60,366 nucleotides of DNA from the NCBI RefSeq assembly GCF_001263355.1, contig NZ_LGYO01000015.1, positions 1 to 60,366 on the forward strand. The letters are read 5' to 3'. Positions 1 to 7,809 of the stretch are shown one piece after another. This DNA is from Acetobacterium bakii. Its GTDB lineage: Bacteria; Bacillota; Clostridia; Eubacteriales; Eubacteriaceae. Numbering within the stretch: the stretch's first letter is position 1; each line of letters starts with the position of its first letter. The notes under the pieces were generated by a model. It ran no database searches, had not been told where the DNA came from, and saw only the letters and a list, made by a program, of their open reading frames with translations. The position numbers and the translations under genes are program-made.

Positions 1-125
1 TCCTTCTCCCCTCTTTTTTCTTTTTTTCCTAAAACACCAAGTTCCCAACCTAAATTGTAAGTTGACGTTGTTTTCCCAACGCCTCCTTTTTGATTCACTA
101 CAGCTATTGTTACACACTTACTCAT
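1..125 (-). CDS. parA: ParA/Soj-type ATPase, N-terminal fragment cut by the window edge
   Basis: The minus strand from position 125 encodes a start followed by VVNQKGGVGKTT, the deviant Walker A motif of ParA/MinD partition ATPases. A good Shine-Dalgarno (GAAGGAGG) lies 5 bases before the ATG. Only about 41 codons are in the window. Codons after about residue 35 read LGKKEKRGEK, where the family normally has a hydrophobic strand leading to a DADPQ-like motif, so the gene may be diverged or frameshifted just at the edge. It lies downstream of, and in the same direction as, the RepA_N-like initiator, the usual replication/partition pairing of plasmids and integrative elements. It would act in partition or maintenance of the element. 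Confidence 0.75.
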   Translation of the reverse strand, partial: MSKCVTIAVVNQKGGVGKTTSTYNLGWELGVLGKKEKRGEK

Positions 126-290
126 TTTAGTCCTCCTTCAAATATCCCTTTATATCGAACTTCACTTTTACGATTACTTCTGTACAAGAACCTGATACAG
201 GTTGTCCATTTTTATTAATCACAGTCTTACTTTCACATCGCTATTCTCACTTCATGGTAAATAAAAAAGTCACCGCGATTTTTCATTATT

Positions 291-1247
291 CTAGTCCTTC
301 CAATTTGAAAAGTCGCTGGAAACTTGGTTAGTCATAAATAAATTTGCTTCCAGAGCTTCGTTGTACAGCATCGTTTGTATATATGCTTTATTATTCGATA
401 TTTGGCCATTTATGTTACTGTACTTATAAATAACATTATCAATATGCAAAGAGTTTAAACGCATTAATGCAGCTCTAACAATGTCCTGACACTTACGATT
501 CCCATTAATTATTGTTGCAGGCGCAAAGTACATATCAAGTACATTCATCTTGATTTCATCAATCAGATTTCTATTTGCTGTTGGTGCTTCTCTGATCTCT
601 GCAAATACATTATTTTCAAAATATAATTCAGCCAATTTAAATTCATTCAGTCTTTCCATTTTTTCATTTTTATTATTCTCACTGGTTTCATAATCTGAAC
701 TTATGGAATTGGACTGACTGAATAGAATATCAGTATTACTTATATTAGTATTATTTATATTAGTATAGTTTAACAGTGTTTTTGACGGTTCCGGAGCCGT
801 CAAAATGACGGGTCCAGAACCGTCAAAATGACGGTTCTGCAATAAATTGCAATTATCTTGATCTAAAGTAAACGGCCATGATGTCTCCACATCAAGGACA
901 TGTGGATTCTCTAAAAATTTACCAACATATATTAAATTCGGTTTCTGTAATCCTTGTCTTTTTTCTTCAATTAAATCTTTTTCTCTTAGTTCATTGAATA
1001 GCTTTGTAATCTTTTTTTCGCCTGATCCCATAATATCCATAATGTTTTTGCGGGTATAGATAATAAAAACTCTGCCTCTCTCATCTACCCAATTATTTTT
1101 CCTGGACAAACTGACTCGGTCTAGTAAAACCCCATAAAGAAGCTTACTCTCTGCGGAAAGCGTTTTATAATTTGTATTGGTCATCAGCTCCTTAGGTACC
1201 CGGATAAATGAAAATTGATCTGCATCGTACATGGTGAAATAATTCAT
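291..1247 (-). CDS. RepA_N-family replication initiator
   Basis: 318 aa. Residues 13-110 carry the RepA_N winged-helix signature: a start like FIRVPKELMTN, then LSAESKLLYGVLLDR, then a recognition region around YTRKNIMDIMGSGEKKITKLFNEL. A low-complexity Asn/Ser linker follows (about 160-195). A C-terminal helical domain (about 220-305) resembles the DUF6017 tail found on initiators of conjugative elements, which probably loads the helicase. The ATG overlaps the stop of the upstream gene as ATGA, with a strong AAGGAGG inside that gene, so translation is probably coupled. It likely initiates replication of the excised or plasmid form of the element. Family assignment is confident; the target origin is not identified. 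Confidence 0.85.
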   Translation of the reverse strand: MNYFTMYDADQFSFIRVPKELMTNTNYKTLSAESKLLYGVLLDRVSLSRKNNWVDERGRVFIIYTRKNIMDIMGSGEKKITKLFNELREKDLIEEKRQGLQKPNLIYVGKFLENPHVLDVETSWPFTLDQDNCNLLQNRHFDGSGPVILTAPEPSKTLLNYTNINNTNISNTDILFSQSNSISSDYETSENNKNEKMERLNEFKLAELYFENNVFAEIREAPTANRNLIDEIKMNVLDMYFAPATIINGNRKCQDIVRAALMRLNSLHIDNVIYKYSNINGQISNNKAYIQTMLYNEALEANLFMTNQVSSDFSNWKD

Positions 1248-1525
1248 ATTATCCTCCTTAGCTGAATTGACGATATAATCGAGTCGTTGATTTGAACCAG
1301 TCCTGCTTTTTGTAGTTCCTTAACGCAATATTTAATAAGTTCCAGAGAATATCCCGACTCATTGCCCAGATCCTCAAATGTATAAGACTGACGATCCATC
1401 ATAAGTGCGAAAAGTAGTTTACTATCTGCACTGATTTTTTTATACAAGCCTCCAAGCAGAAACCGCGGAACTTTAAAAGTGTTCTTTTCAATCACTTTTA
1501 GGTCGCTTTCAGTTATGTATTGCAT
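1244..1525 (-). CDS. Short RepA_N-like winged-helix protein
   Basis: 93 aa from the ATG at 1525, which has AGGAG six bases upstream. A longer reading frame from 1558 lacks a ribosome binding site. The sequence repeats the first RepA_N block of its neighbour (FKVPRFLLGGLYKKISADSKLLFALMMDRQ) followed by one wHTH-like unit, and then stops. It is therefore a truncated paralogue, or a stand-alone DNA-binding half, of the initiator encoded immediately downstream, with which it overlaps by four bases. It could modulate initiation by competing for the origin; this is inference. Confidence 0.6.
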   Translation of the reverse strand: MQYITESDLKVIEKNTFKVPRFLLGGLYKKISADSKLLFALMMDRQSYTFEDLGNESGYSLELIKYCVKELQKAGLVQINDSIISSIQLRRII

Positions 1526-1682
1526 GTTTTTCTCCTTTCTCTTAATAAAAATAAACAATCAGCAAACCTTAAAAATGAACTAAGATTCATTGATTGTCCA
1601 TCTGAATAAGCATTACTATTTAAATCAAAATTAAGAAATAATAATATTGATGTTTAAATATATAAAAATCAGGTATAATTAT

Positions 1683-1712
1683 CGGACAGGATATGCTTAT
1701 ACATCCTGTCCG
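1683..1712. repeat. Perfect inverted repeat upstream of rep genes
   Basis: Arms CGGACAGGAT (1683-1692) and ATCCTGTCCG (1703-1712) are exactly complementary around a 10-base loop. There is no T-run on either side, so it is not a simple terminator. Possible origin hairpin or operator for the rep genes 160 bp away. Confidence 0.5.
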
Positions 1713-2073
1713 AGATTTATTTGATTCGATTGTATTTGACATCGCCCCCCAATCGTGGGCAAATTATGAAGTTAACCTAGTTAAGATTAGACAGAAATAA
1801 ATCCCGCTACATAAGCCGGCACCAATAAGCGCTGCATAGCCCACACCCTTTATTATCTTTGCGAACGGAAAGAACCACTTTTTCAACCGTTAAAATCACT
1901 ACTATATATAAAACGAATCCAGAATTTATAGTAGGCGCTTGGCTTTTATACCGTAGGGGTAGGGATCTCCATAATATGTGATATGTCATAAAATACGACT
2001 TGCACTCGTGTTCTATGTGAAGAAATAAGTTCTTCCTTGTCAATGATCTTGTGATAGCATCCTGCTATCATCT

Positions 2074-2123
2074 TGGTGGAAAATATGGGACTCGAACCCA
2101 TGTGAATGCCGTCATTCTTTTCC
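2074..2123 (-). other. tRNA-like remnant or mini-tRNA fold
   Basis: Read on the minus strand, the 50 bases contain a 6-bp acceptor-like pairing (GGAAAA with TTTTCC), one internal hairpin (GAATG/CATTC with an ACGG loop), a perfect T-arm (ATGGG, loop TTCGAGT, CCCAT), an A discriminator and an encoded CCA. The D-arm and a normal anticodon arm are absent. It may be a decayed tRNA gene, a captured tRNA 3' end, or a structured element RNA. It is too short for a functional tRNA. Confidence 0.4.
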
Positions 2124-2425
2124 ATAAAAAAAGAAGCGCAGCATGATGTCGATTTATGTGTTTTATTTCAATGAAAAATTTTATGCCTTTTTTGGAAGGA
2201 TCTTTCTTTAATCGTGGCAATTATATTTATATTTGCAATTATTTCCATCTAATAATATTGTACTTGTCTCGAACACAGATCCGGATTGATCACAACGACA
2301 TATCCTGACAGCTTTGCCAAATTCTTTGAGTTATTTTTAGCTTCTTTGACAGAAATTGCAAAAACAAGGGAATCAGTCTCAGGAAACACACAAGAATTAA
2401 TTCTCATATCCAAACCTCACTTCTT

Positions 2426-2890
2426 TTATAATTCAGTACCATTTTTAGCTATTTCTTTAAGTATCTGTATACAATCTTCTCGACTTTGATACTCTTTCTT
2501 CCATGCCTGTTCTGAATATTCCTCATATGCTTCCTCAAAATAATCCTCATCCTCTATCATCTCCATCATCGTATCCAGATCATAATCGTAATTGAAAAGA
2601 AAATAGTGGAAATAATAGGTGAACTCACCGTTACCGTGCGCTCGTTGATACCATTGATCTGCAAGATCGCGTTCATCACTTCCATTGGAGGACCATCCTG
2701 TCAGATCACCAACAAAAGATTGAATAAAATCCCCAGCATTTTTGTAACCAACTTGATATGCCATAAGTTTTAAATTTGAATATTGTTTATCTGTAAGTGA
2801 AAGCGTGAAATCTTTTCGTACGTGATCTGTTTCCAAGTCTTTATTTTGTTCCTGTATGTATGATGCATAGCCTTTGTTCATAATAACCAT
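2426..2890 (-). CDS. Hypothetical acidic protein of the integrated element
   Basis: About 154 aa, not recognised. The N-terminal half (residues 28-65) has a pattern like a short ribbon-helix-helix or plasmid accessory segment (DFTLSLTDKQYSNLKLMAYQVGYKNAGDFIQSFVGDL). The C-terminal half is very rich in Asp/Glu/Tyr. A GAGAGGAG sequence precedes two possible starts, at 2890 and 2881. It sits between the non-coding region and an excisionase-like gene, all on the minus strand, so it is likely element cargo. Function unknown. Confidence 0.55.
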   Translation of the reverse strand: MVIMNKGYASYIQEQNKDLETDHVRKDFTLSLTDKQYSNLKLMAYQVGYKNAGDFIQSFVGDLTGWSSNGSDERDLADQWYQRAHGNGEFTYYFHYFLFNYDYDLDTMMEMIEDEDYFEEAYEEYSEQAWKKEYQSREDCIQILKEIAKNGTEL

Positions 2891-2902
2891 ATCTCCTCTC
2901 TA

Positions 2903-3172
2903 TTATTGAAAAGTATAATTTTGATTTAAAAAATTCCAAAATGCCAATTTAGGTATTTTAGTGAATCTATTAGTTAAGGCTCCGTTATCACCGCCGATTG
3001 CAAAAGGACACCGTCCCTGATAAGCAGCAGCTTTAAGACACTCAACATCCATTCCCAAAACTTTGGCAGCTTCGGTGACAGAAACACTATAACTATTTGG
3101 ATTCTTATTCATTAGATCTAATAATGCCTGGTATTGTTTTTTTATTGAGTCTGGAGTATTTTCTAAATTCAT
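2903..3172 (-). CDS. Small helix-turn-helix protein, possible excisionase
   Basis: 89 aa from the ATG at 3172, preceded by AAGGAGG at six bases. An upstream in-frame ATG at 3208 lacks such a site. The segment VSVTEAAKVLGMDVECLKAAAYQGRCPFA resembles the winged helix of MerR/Xis proteins that recognise DNA through VSVxEAAxxLG. Together with the integrase at 4291 it is a candidate recombination directionality factor. The assignment rests on this short motif and on context. Confidence 0.55.
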   Translation of the reverse strand: MNLENTPDSIKKQYQALLDLMNKNPNSYSVSVTEAAKVLGMDVECLKAAAYQGRCPFAIGGDNGALTNRFTKIPKLAFWNFLNQNYTFQ

Positions 3173-3263
3173 GAGCGACCTCCTTAAATCACTTTGAATT
3201 AATATCATCTTAAATTTAAGATTGATGACATTGCTTCATAATGTAGCATTTTTGTTTAAAATT

Positions 3264-3473
3264 TTATTGTTGCTTATCAAAATCGTTCTCAAACACACTT
3301 TCTAAACTCTCGTTTAATGCAATAGCAACTTTTATTGCAACATCTAGAGATGGATTTCTTAAACCATTTTCGATCAATCCGTAGTAATTTCTTTTAATAC
3401 CTGCTAAATTAGAAAGTTGTTCTTGGGTTAATTTTTTTTCTTTTCTTAATTTCAATAATTTATCTCTTTTCAT
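3264..3473 (-). CDS. XRE-family regulator, Cro-like
   Basis: 69 aa starting at MKRDKLLKLRKEKKLTQEQLSNLAG, with GAGGG four bases before the ATG. The frame continues upstream across the intergenic operators, but that part is not coding. The whole protein is one Cro/C1 HTH (residues 5-60) with a short acidic tail. It is divergent from a second XRE regulator at 3620. Its promoter (TTGACT, 17 bp, TATAAT on the minus strand) has a palindromic operator filling the spacer, so it is probably auto- or cross-repressed, in the manner of a lysis-lysogeny switch controlling the downstream minus-strand element genes. Confidence 0.8.
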   Translation of the reverse strand: MKRDKLLKLRKEKKLTQEQLSNLAGIKRNYYGLIENGLRNPSLDVAIKVAIALNESLESVFENDFDKQQ

Positions 3474-3485
3474 ATATCCCTCATT

Positions 3486-3600
3486 TGCTACGTATTGTAG
3501 CTTTATTATACTGCTACAATACGTAGCAGTCAAGCGGAATATTAAATTTTTGCTACGTATTGATGCATTTGTTGTTTCACTACCTTTTGAATTATATAAT
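3486..3600. promoter_or_regulatory. Divergent promoters with three TGCTACGTATTG operators
   Basis: Leftward promoter: -35 TTGACT (3528-3533) and -10 TATAAT (3505-3510), 17 bp apart. The spacer is occupied by the palindrome CTGCTACaatacGTAGCAG (3511-3529). A second operator, TGCTACGTATTGTAG (3486-3500), is the exact reverse complement of 3514-3528 and lies at the leftward transcript start. A third half-like site, TGCTACGTATTG, starts at 3551, just upstream of the rightward -35 (TTGTTT, 3572-3577). The rightward -10 is TATAAT (3595-3600). The arrangement would let one HTH protein shut both promoters. Confidence 0.8.
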
Positions 3601-3619
3601 GAGAAAAAGAGGTGTAAAA

Positions 3620-4033
3620 ATGATTGGTAACAAACTTCGAGAATTGAGAAAAAGCATAAATTTAACACAAGAAGATTTGTCTGAAAAACTCGCAATTTCA
3701 AGATCTTCACTCTCTCTTTATGAAACAGATAAAAGGGAACCCGATGGTGAAACTCTTTTGAAAATTGCTGATTATTTTGACATCTCATTAGATTATCTAT
3801 TTGGAAAGAATCATACTACACTAAACATGTCACCCCCTGTTTCAAGCACATTTCTTACTCCAAATGAAAAAATATTGTTAAAACTTTTTCGTCAATTAAC
3901 AACCGAAGCATATCAGGAAAAAGCGCTTACTAAATTTGAGGGTTATATTGATTGCTTGACAGAACTTGATGCAGACACCGTGACAATGGGAAACGATGCC
4001 CAATCTATTCCCTCAAAGAAAAATGTTGGTTAG
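3620..4033 (+). CDS. XRE-family repressor, phage CI-like
   Basis: 137 aa beginning MIGNKLRELRKSINLTQEDLSEKLAIS, with AGAGGTG five bases before the ATG. The frame extends 20 codons upstream without a start signal. Residues 1-65 form a canonical Cro/C1 HTH (LTQEDLSEKLAISRSSLSLYE, then DYFDISLDYLFG). The C-terminal 70 residues are a short helical region without a LexA-type protease dyad. It is probably the element's maintenance repressor, facing the Cro-like gene across the shared operators. Rightward transcription continues towards the integrase, 257 bp away. Confidence 0.8.
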   Translation: MIGNKLRELRKSINLTQEDLSEKLAISRSSLSLYETDKREPDGETLLKIADYFDISLDYLFGKNHTTLNMSPPVSSTFLTPNEKILLKLFRQLTTEAYQEKALTKFEGYIDCLTELDADTVTMGNDAQSIPSKKNVG

Positions 4034-4290
4034 GATAATTCCGCTTGAGGTGACAATCGCACAAAGGTATATAAAGCAAATGCTTTTTTGGGCGTAATCT
4101 AACTTGCCGGTAACTTGTCACATTGCTAAACCCGTGAAAAGTCATAGGTCTATAATCACTATATAAGGCTCATATTTTAGCTTTGATCACCATATACTGA
4201 TTATTTTTAACTTGCTGGTAAATTTATTTTAGAAAAGAGTGTCTCAAAACTAAGTGCATAAAAACTATTCTTTGGAAAGGAATTTACAAC

Positions 4291-5394
4291 TTGGCATCAA
4301 AACTTATTGAAGTTAAAAAGACCATCGGTCAAACCTTTGAAGGAAAGCCGATAAGAAAATCGTTTTATGGTAAAACCAAACGTGAGGCAGAAAGAAAATA
4401 TCTTGAATTTATGAAAGATGCTGAGTCAAAAAATAGATGCACACAGCATTATACATTTACAGAATTTTCAAAAACATGGCTGGAAACAAAAAAAGAAGAA
4501 GTCAATGACAATACATATAAGCTAACCTATTTAACAAACATAAAGGTCTTGCAGGCGACGTTTGGAAAAAAATTATTGGAATCGATCACACAATTAAATC
4601 TCCAGAAGTTTTTCAGTTCCCAATCCGGGATTAGTAAATCTAAAATGGATAAACTCTATCTTATCGCCAATGCGATATTCTCGTCTGCTTTTGAGAATAA
4701 TCTGATTGATAAAAACCCAATGACAAAAGTTAAGAAAGGCCAGGTCAGTAATCCAAAAGAACTGCGGACCTACACCGAAGAACAATATCGCTTTGTAATA
4801 GACTTTTCAAAAGAAAACCCGTATGGCCTAGGCGTTTTCATTATGCTCAAAACCGGCTTGCGCCGAAGTGAGCTGTTTGCATTGAGATGGGAAAATATCG
4901 ATTTTGAAAAGAAAACCCTTTCCGTTAAGAATGCAGCGGTTAAGTGTGAAGGAAAATACATTATTGATAAGACTAAAAACTTTTCGTCCATGCGACAATT
5001 ACCTTTAGATGATGAGTTTGTTGATCATTTGACATTGCAACCACGTAGAGGCGAATTTGTTATGATTCTCGGTTCTAATACCGATCAAATTGCCGACCTG
5101 GATAATTGGACCAAAAGACGTTACAACCCATTTATGCTTGATTTATTAGAATATTATATTGCAGAAAAAGAGAAGGTAAAAAATGATGAGCAAGAAAAAT
5201 ATGATGTCCTACCCAAACTTCGCATACACGAGTTAAGACACACATATGGTACACTGCTCTACCGAATGGGAACCGACATTTATACAGTCTCAAAAGTATT
5301 GGGGCATTCAGAGATAAAAACAACCACAAAAATATACGTCCATGATACCGTGGAAGACATTCGAAATCGAATTGATTTTTCAAAGATGCCATAA
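4291..5394 (+). CDS. int: Tyrosine recombinase (integrase) of the element
   Basis: 367 aa from a TTG start, with a purine-rich GGAAAGGAA upstream. N-terminal arm-binding AP2-like domain (about 1-60), SAM-like core-binding domain (about 65-150) and catalytic domain from about 165. Catalytic residues are visible: Arg in TGLRRSELFALRW, His-x-x-Arg in HELRHTYGT, the His/Trp-position His in LGHSEIKTTTKIY, and the nucleophilic Tyr in that last motif. Family: Tn916/phage integrases of Firmicutes. It is the last gene before tRNA-Thr, the expected position for an integrase next to its attachment site, so it probably integrates the element into that tRNA. Confidence 0.92.
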   Translation: MASKLIEVKKTIGQTFEGKPIRKSFYGKTKREAERKYLEFMKDAESKNRCTQHYTFTEFSKTWLETKKEEVNDNTYKLTYLTNIKVLQATFGKKLLESITQLNLQKFFSSQSGISKSKMDKLYLIANAIFSSAFENNLIDKNPMTKVKKGQVSNPKELRTYTEEQYRFVIDFSKENPYGLGVFIMLKTGLRRSELFALRWENIDFEKKTLSVKNAAVKCEGKYIIDKTKNFSSMRQLPLDDEFVDHLTLQPRRGEFVMILGSNTDQIADLDNWTKRRYNPFMLDLLEYYIAEKEKVKNDEQEKYDVLPKLRIHELRHTYGTLLYRMGTDIYTVSKVLGHSEIKTTTKIYVHDTVEDIRNRIDFSKMP

Positions 5395-5578
5395 ATGAAT
5401 AAACAACCTCAGCTTATCTTGAAATGACATTAGAAAATTGATAAATAGTATTGAGATTCTTAAATACTGAACTCCTTGTAAAAAATAGAATTTTTATGTA
5501 TCATGAAGACGACAAGTTGTCTAGCAATAGAACCAATTTCATAACAGAATTTGTCAAGCTTGGAGCTGTTGTTCTATC

Positions 5579-5642
5579 ATAGGTGAAAACCAAAAGGCTT
5601 TCACCTATAGAAAATCCCCGGATTACAGTCCAGGGATTTTTA
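5579..5642 (+). terminator. Tandem hairpins, the second a rho-independent terminator
   Basis: A 10-bp hairpin ATAGGTGAAA/TTTCACCTAT (5579-5608) is followed by AAAATCCC/GGGATTTT (5611-5640) ending in a T-run. It lies 185 bp past the integrase stop and probably ends that transcript. Confidence 0.7.
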
Positions 5643-5880
5643 ATTTCTCAACTTCTATTAATTAATTCCGATACTCTATAGTTTTATTTGTATTACAACC
5701 TATTACTTAAGTTTGCCAAATAATAACCTTATGTTTTTCAACTAAGAACATTGGTGTTCAATGATTTTAATTATTTATTTTGCATATTTCATTGTATTTC
5801 TTCGCTACATAATAGCAAATAATTGCCCTTATCCGTCCGATTGTGTCAATTATTAATCAAAAGTATCTTAGCTAAAATAA

Positions 5881-5915
5881 TACGACAAAATGTACGACAA
5901 AATATACGACAAAAA
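5881..5915 (+). repeat. Three TACGACAAAAW direct repeats at 12-bp period
   Basis: TACGACAAAAT at 5881-5891 and 5893-5903 and TACGACAAAAA at 5905-5915. The spacing is close to one helical turn. They lie between the integrase gene and the tRNA target, where arm-type integrase binding sites (DR2-like) are expected. Confidence 0.6.
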
Positions 5916-5992
5916 TAGGTATATAATAGCCAAAAATAGCCAGAGTTATTTATATTTAAACAATCGGTAAATCGGTAAATTAATCTAAAACA

Positions 5993-6022
5993 TAAAAAAA
6001 ATGGCTTTAAATAGCCATTTTT
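5993..6022 (-). terminator. Terminator of the tRNA-Thr transcript
   Basis: Hairpin AAATGGCT/AGCCATTT (5999-6006 with 6013-6020) followed on the minus strand by a run of T. It sits about 25 bases past the CCA end of the tRNA. If the element entered at the tRNA 3' end, this terminator is supplied by the element. Confidence 0.7.
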
Positions 6023-6044
6023 TAAACTGTAATTATTTTTTTAC

Positions 6045-6120
6045 TGGAGCTAGCGGGGGGAATCGAACCCCCGACCTACTGATTACGAATCAGTTGCGCT
6101 ACCATCTGTGCCACGCCAGC
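6045..6120 (-). tRNA. tRNA-Thr (anticodon CGU); likely integration target
   Basis: The minus-strand cloverleaf is complete: acceptor GCTGGCG/CGCTAGC with one G-U pair, anticodon stem ACTGA/TCAGT with loop TTCGTAA (anticodon CGT, reading ACG Thr), T-arm GGGGG/CCCCC around TTCGATT, discriminator U and encoded CCA. The 3' end faces the integrase, so the right attachment site probably overlaps the T-arm/CCA portion. The left copy would be outside the window. Confidence 0.95.
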
Positions 6121-6176
6121 AGTAAAAACTTACTGCCCTATCATAACACAGAACACTACTCCAATTCAATATTTTT

Positions 6177-6512
6177 TTACCATTTTCCCTTTGAAATATG
6201 ACCGGCTATTTCAGCCTTGGACTTTTCTTTAATCACATAACCTGCTGCTTCGGCACTTTGAAAAATTGCTAAACAGGCGGGATCTAAATTTATTTCGATC
6301 CCTTTTCTTGAAAGATGGATCATTTTCTCTGCTAAAACGGCTAATTCCATGTGAAGGTCATTGGTAACATAAGAATCATATACTTTTTTTGCTGCTTCTT
6401 CACTTAATTCTGTAAATTGTTCTCGGGGCGCTCCACATTTCGGACAATTTTCTGGTGCTTCGGCACCCTCCATAGTATAACCACATACGCTGCATTTCCA
6501 AAGTTTCTTCAT
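6177..6512 (-). CDS. Rubredoxin-like iron-binding protein
   Basis: 111 aa from the ATG at 6512 (GGAG nine bases upstream). Residues 3-30 form a rubredoxin-type knuckle pair, WKCSVCGYTMEG...CPKCGAP, with two CxxC motifs for one Fe(Cys)4 site. The remaining 80 residues are helical (LSEEAAKKVYDSY, LAVLAEKMIHLSR), resembling part of a rubrerythrin-associated domain but without a clear diiron ExxH pair. Likely an electron carrier in peroxide or oxygen defence of an anaerobe. It is monocistronic, downstream of nothing obvious, and convergent with the tRNA-Thr region. Confidence 0.75.
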   Translation of the reverse strand: MKKLWKCSVCGYTMEGAEAPENCPKCGAPREQFTELSEEAAKKVYDSYVTNDLHMELAVLAEKMIHLSRKGIEINLDPACLAIFQSAEAAGYVIKEKSKAEIAGHISKGKW

Positions 6513-6671
6513 AATGATGTTCTCCATTCCGTTGTTTTTTTTCGATATTTGTTATTACCTGTAAAATATATACCTCTTTTATCTCTAATTGTCAAGAATT
6601 TCCTAAAATACCTGATAATTATTTATCCTTGAAAGACACATTTGTCTGTGGTAAGCTTGCCATAATATTAT

Positions 6672-6833
6672 TCAGAGTAGACAAGGTGCGTGAAGTGTTA
6701 AAGGATGGGAAGTCGCCTTTAAACGAAATGCGTCCATTGCGATACCTTGTCGCTTCCGCTGTTACAATGCAAGTTGTAGGTTTGCGGAAGCATTACTTGA
6801 AAATCAAGGAGGTTTTTATGAAAAGTAATGCTT
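6672..6833 (+). promoter_or_regulatory. Tetrahydrofolate riboswitch controlling folT translation
   Basis: The aptamer (about 6672-6761) shows the THF riboswitch signature: CAGAGTAGAC, GGTGCGTGAAGTG, AAAGGATGGGA and a closing CGCTTCCGCTG. Downstream, GCTTCCGC (6752-6759) can pair with GCGGAAGC (6784-6791). The overlapping AAGCATTACTT (6788-6798) can instead pair with AAGTAATGCTT inside the folT coding start (6823-6833), trapping AAGGAGG (6806-6812) and the ATG in the loop. Ligand binding would hold the aptamer 3' strand and favour the sequestering hairpin, so folate represses translation. No terminator T-run is present. Confidence 0.9.
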
Positions 6834-7576
6834 TTACCAGTAACTCCACACGAACAAAGGTAGTTGTCAATTGTGGTTTGCTCATTGCCATCAGCATTGT
6901 GCTGAAGATTTTATTTGAGGTGGTTATTCCTCTGGGTGGATTCCCTTCATTGCGGCTGAACATTACCGCCTTACCGATTATGCTTAGCGGCATACTTCTG
7001 GGTCCTATTGCCGGTTTTGCCGTGGGGTTCATTTCAGACCTGATGTGTTTTATCATTAAACCAGGGGGACCATTCTTTATTGGTTTTACCCTTTCCAGTG
7101 GACTCACCGGTCTTATTCCCGGATTGCTTTTTATGCTTATAAAGAAAAAAGAAGTGAAGCATCTGGAATGGTTTAACCTTGTATTTATTGGTTTATCGAT
7201 TTTTATTCTTGCTATTACCGGAGCTTTCAACTTTGTAAATGGCGCCATCCTTTATGCCGGCGAACCATTAAATACGATTTATCTGGTTTTGTTTGTTGCT
7301 TTAATGGTTGCCTTTGCAGTCTTCCCCATTATTGTTGTTAGGAAATCTGAAATGGACACTGATTTCCGTAGTGATCATATTCTGTTTATTGTGAGTGTTT
7401 CTCAGTTAATTACCTCAATATTGCTAAACACTTGGTTTTTAAGTATTTTGTATGGACAGGCTGTTGCGGTTCTGCTGCCGGCCCGAATTATTTCCAATAT
7501 CTTTCTGATTCCGCTTTACACGTTGATGTTAGTTGGATTGTTGAAAGTTCTTCCGAAAATTATTCATCAAACCTAA
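6818..7576 (+). CDS. folT: Folate ECF transporter substrate-binding (S) component
   Basis: 252 aa from the ATG at 6818, five bases after AAGGAGG. The apparent upstream extension is the riboswitch. Six hydrophobic segments, typical of ECF S components, include the N-terminal core VVNCGLLIAISIVLKILFEV, LRLNITALPIMLSGILLGP, and GFAVGFISDLMCFI. It binds reduced or oxidised folate in the membrane and docks on the shared EcfAA'T energy module, which is not in this window. The THF riboswitch directly ahead supports folate as the substrate. Confidence 0.88.
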   Translation: MKSNAFTSNSTRTKVVVNCGLLIAISIVLKILFEVVIPLGGFPSLRLNITALPIMLSGILLGPIAGFAVGFISDLMCFIIKPGGPFFIGFTLSSGLTGLIPGLLFMLIKKKEVKHLEWFNLVFIGLSIFILAITGAFNFVNGAILYAGEPLNTIYLVLFVALMVAFAVFPIIVVRKSEMDTDFRSDHILFIVSVSQLITSILLNTWFLSILYGQAVAVLLPARIISNIFLIPLYTLMLVGLLKVLPKIIHQT

Positions 7577-7582
7577 ATTTTT

Positions 7583-7614
7583 AGATCTATTGGTTCTCCA
7601 ATAGATCTTTTTTA
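7583..7614 (+). terminator. Rho-independent terminator of folT
   Basis: An 11-bp stem AGATCTATTGG/CCAATAGATCT (7583-7608) followed by six T. Confidence 0.9.
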
Positions 7615-7729
7615 TTGCTGCAACACCTCTCCATCCATTCAAATGAAATGTGTCATTCTCTTGAAACACTTTTACATAATTTCCAATAATGAGATAAAGT
7701 ATAAATTCTTGCGAAATCAGGGGAGAAGC

Positions 7730-7758
7730 TTGAGTATTGGCACTAAAAAGGGTATAAT
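7730..7758 (+). promoter_or_regulatory. fba promoter
   Basis: TTGAGT (7730-7735) and TATAAT (7753-7758) are separated by 17 bp, 52 bp upstream of the fba start. Confidence 0.7.
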
Positions 7759-7809
7759 CGTTGTATTGTGAAATCATAGAAAATAATAACGCTTAGGAGG
7801 TTTATAAAA

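Larger units (their letters stand above)
1559..2425. other. Long non-coding stretch upstream of the rep genes, with hairpins
   Basis: About 870 bases with no credible gene: reading frames here lack ribosome binding sites and sensible composition. It holds a 10-bp perfect inverted repeat (1683-1712), a hairpin with 8-bp arms TGATAGCA/TGCTATCA (2052-2070) and a tRNA-like remnant (2074-2123). The position directly upstream of the initiator genes makes it the best candidate for the replication and/or transfer origin of the element, but no iteron array is visible. Confidence 0.4.

Noticed and set aside
1807-2043. 78-aa minus-strand reading frame in the rep upstream region
   Set aside because: No ribosome binding site, odd composition, overlaps structured non-coding DNA.
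2286-2489. 67-aa plus-strand reading frame
   Set aside because: Runs antisense into the 2426-2890 gene, with no start signal.
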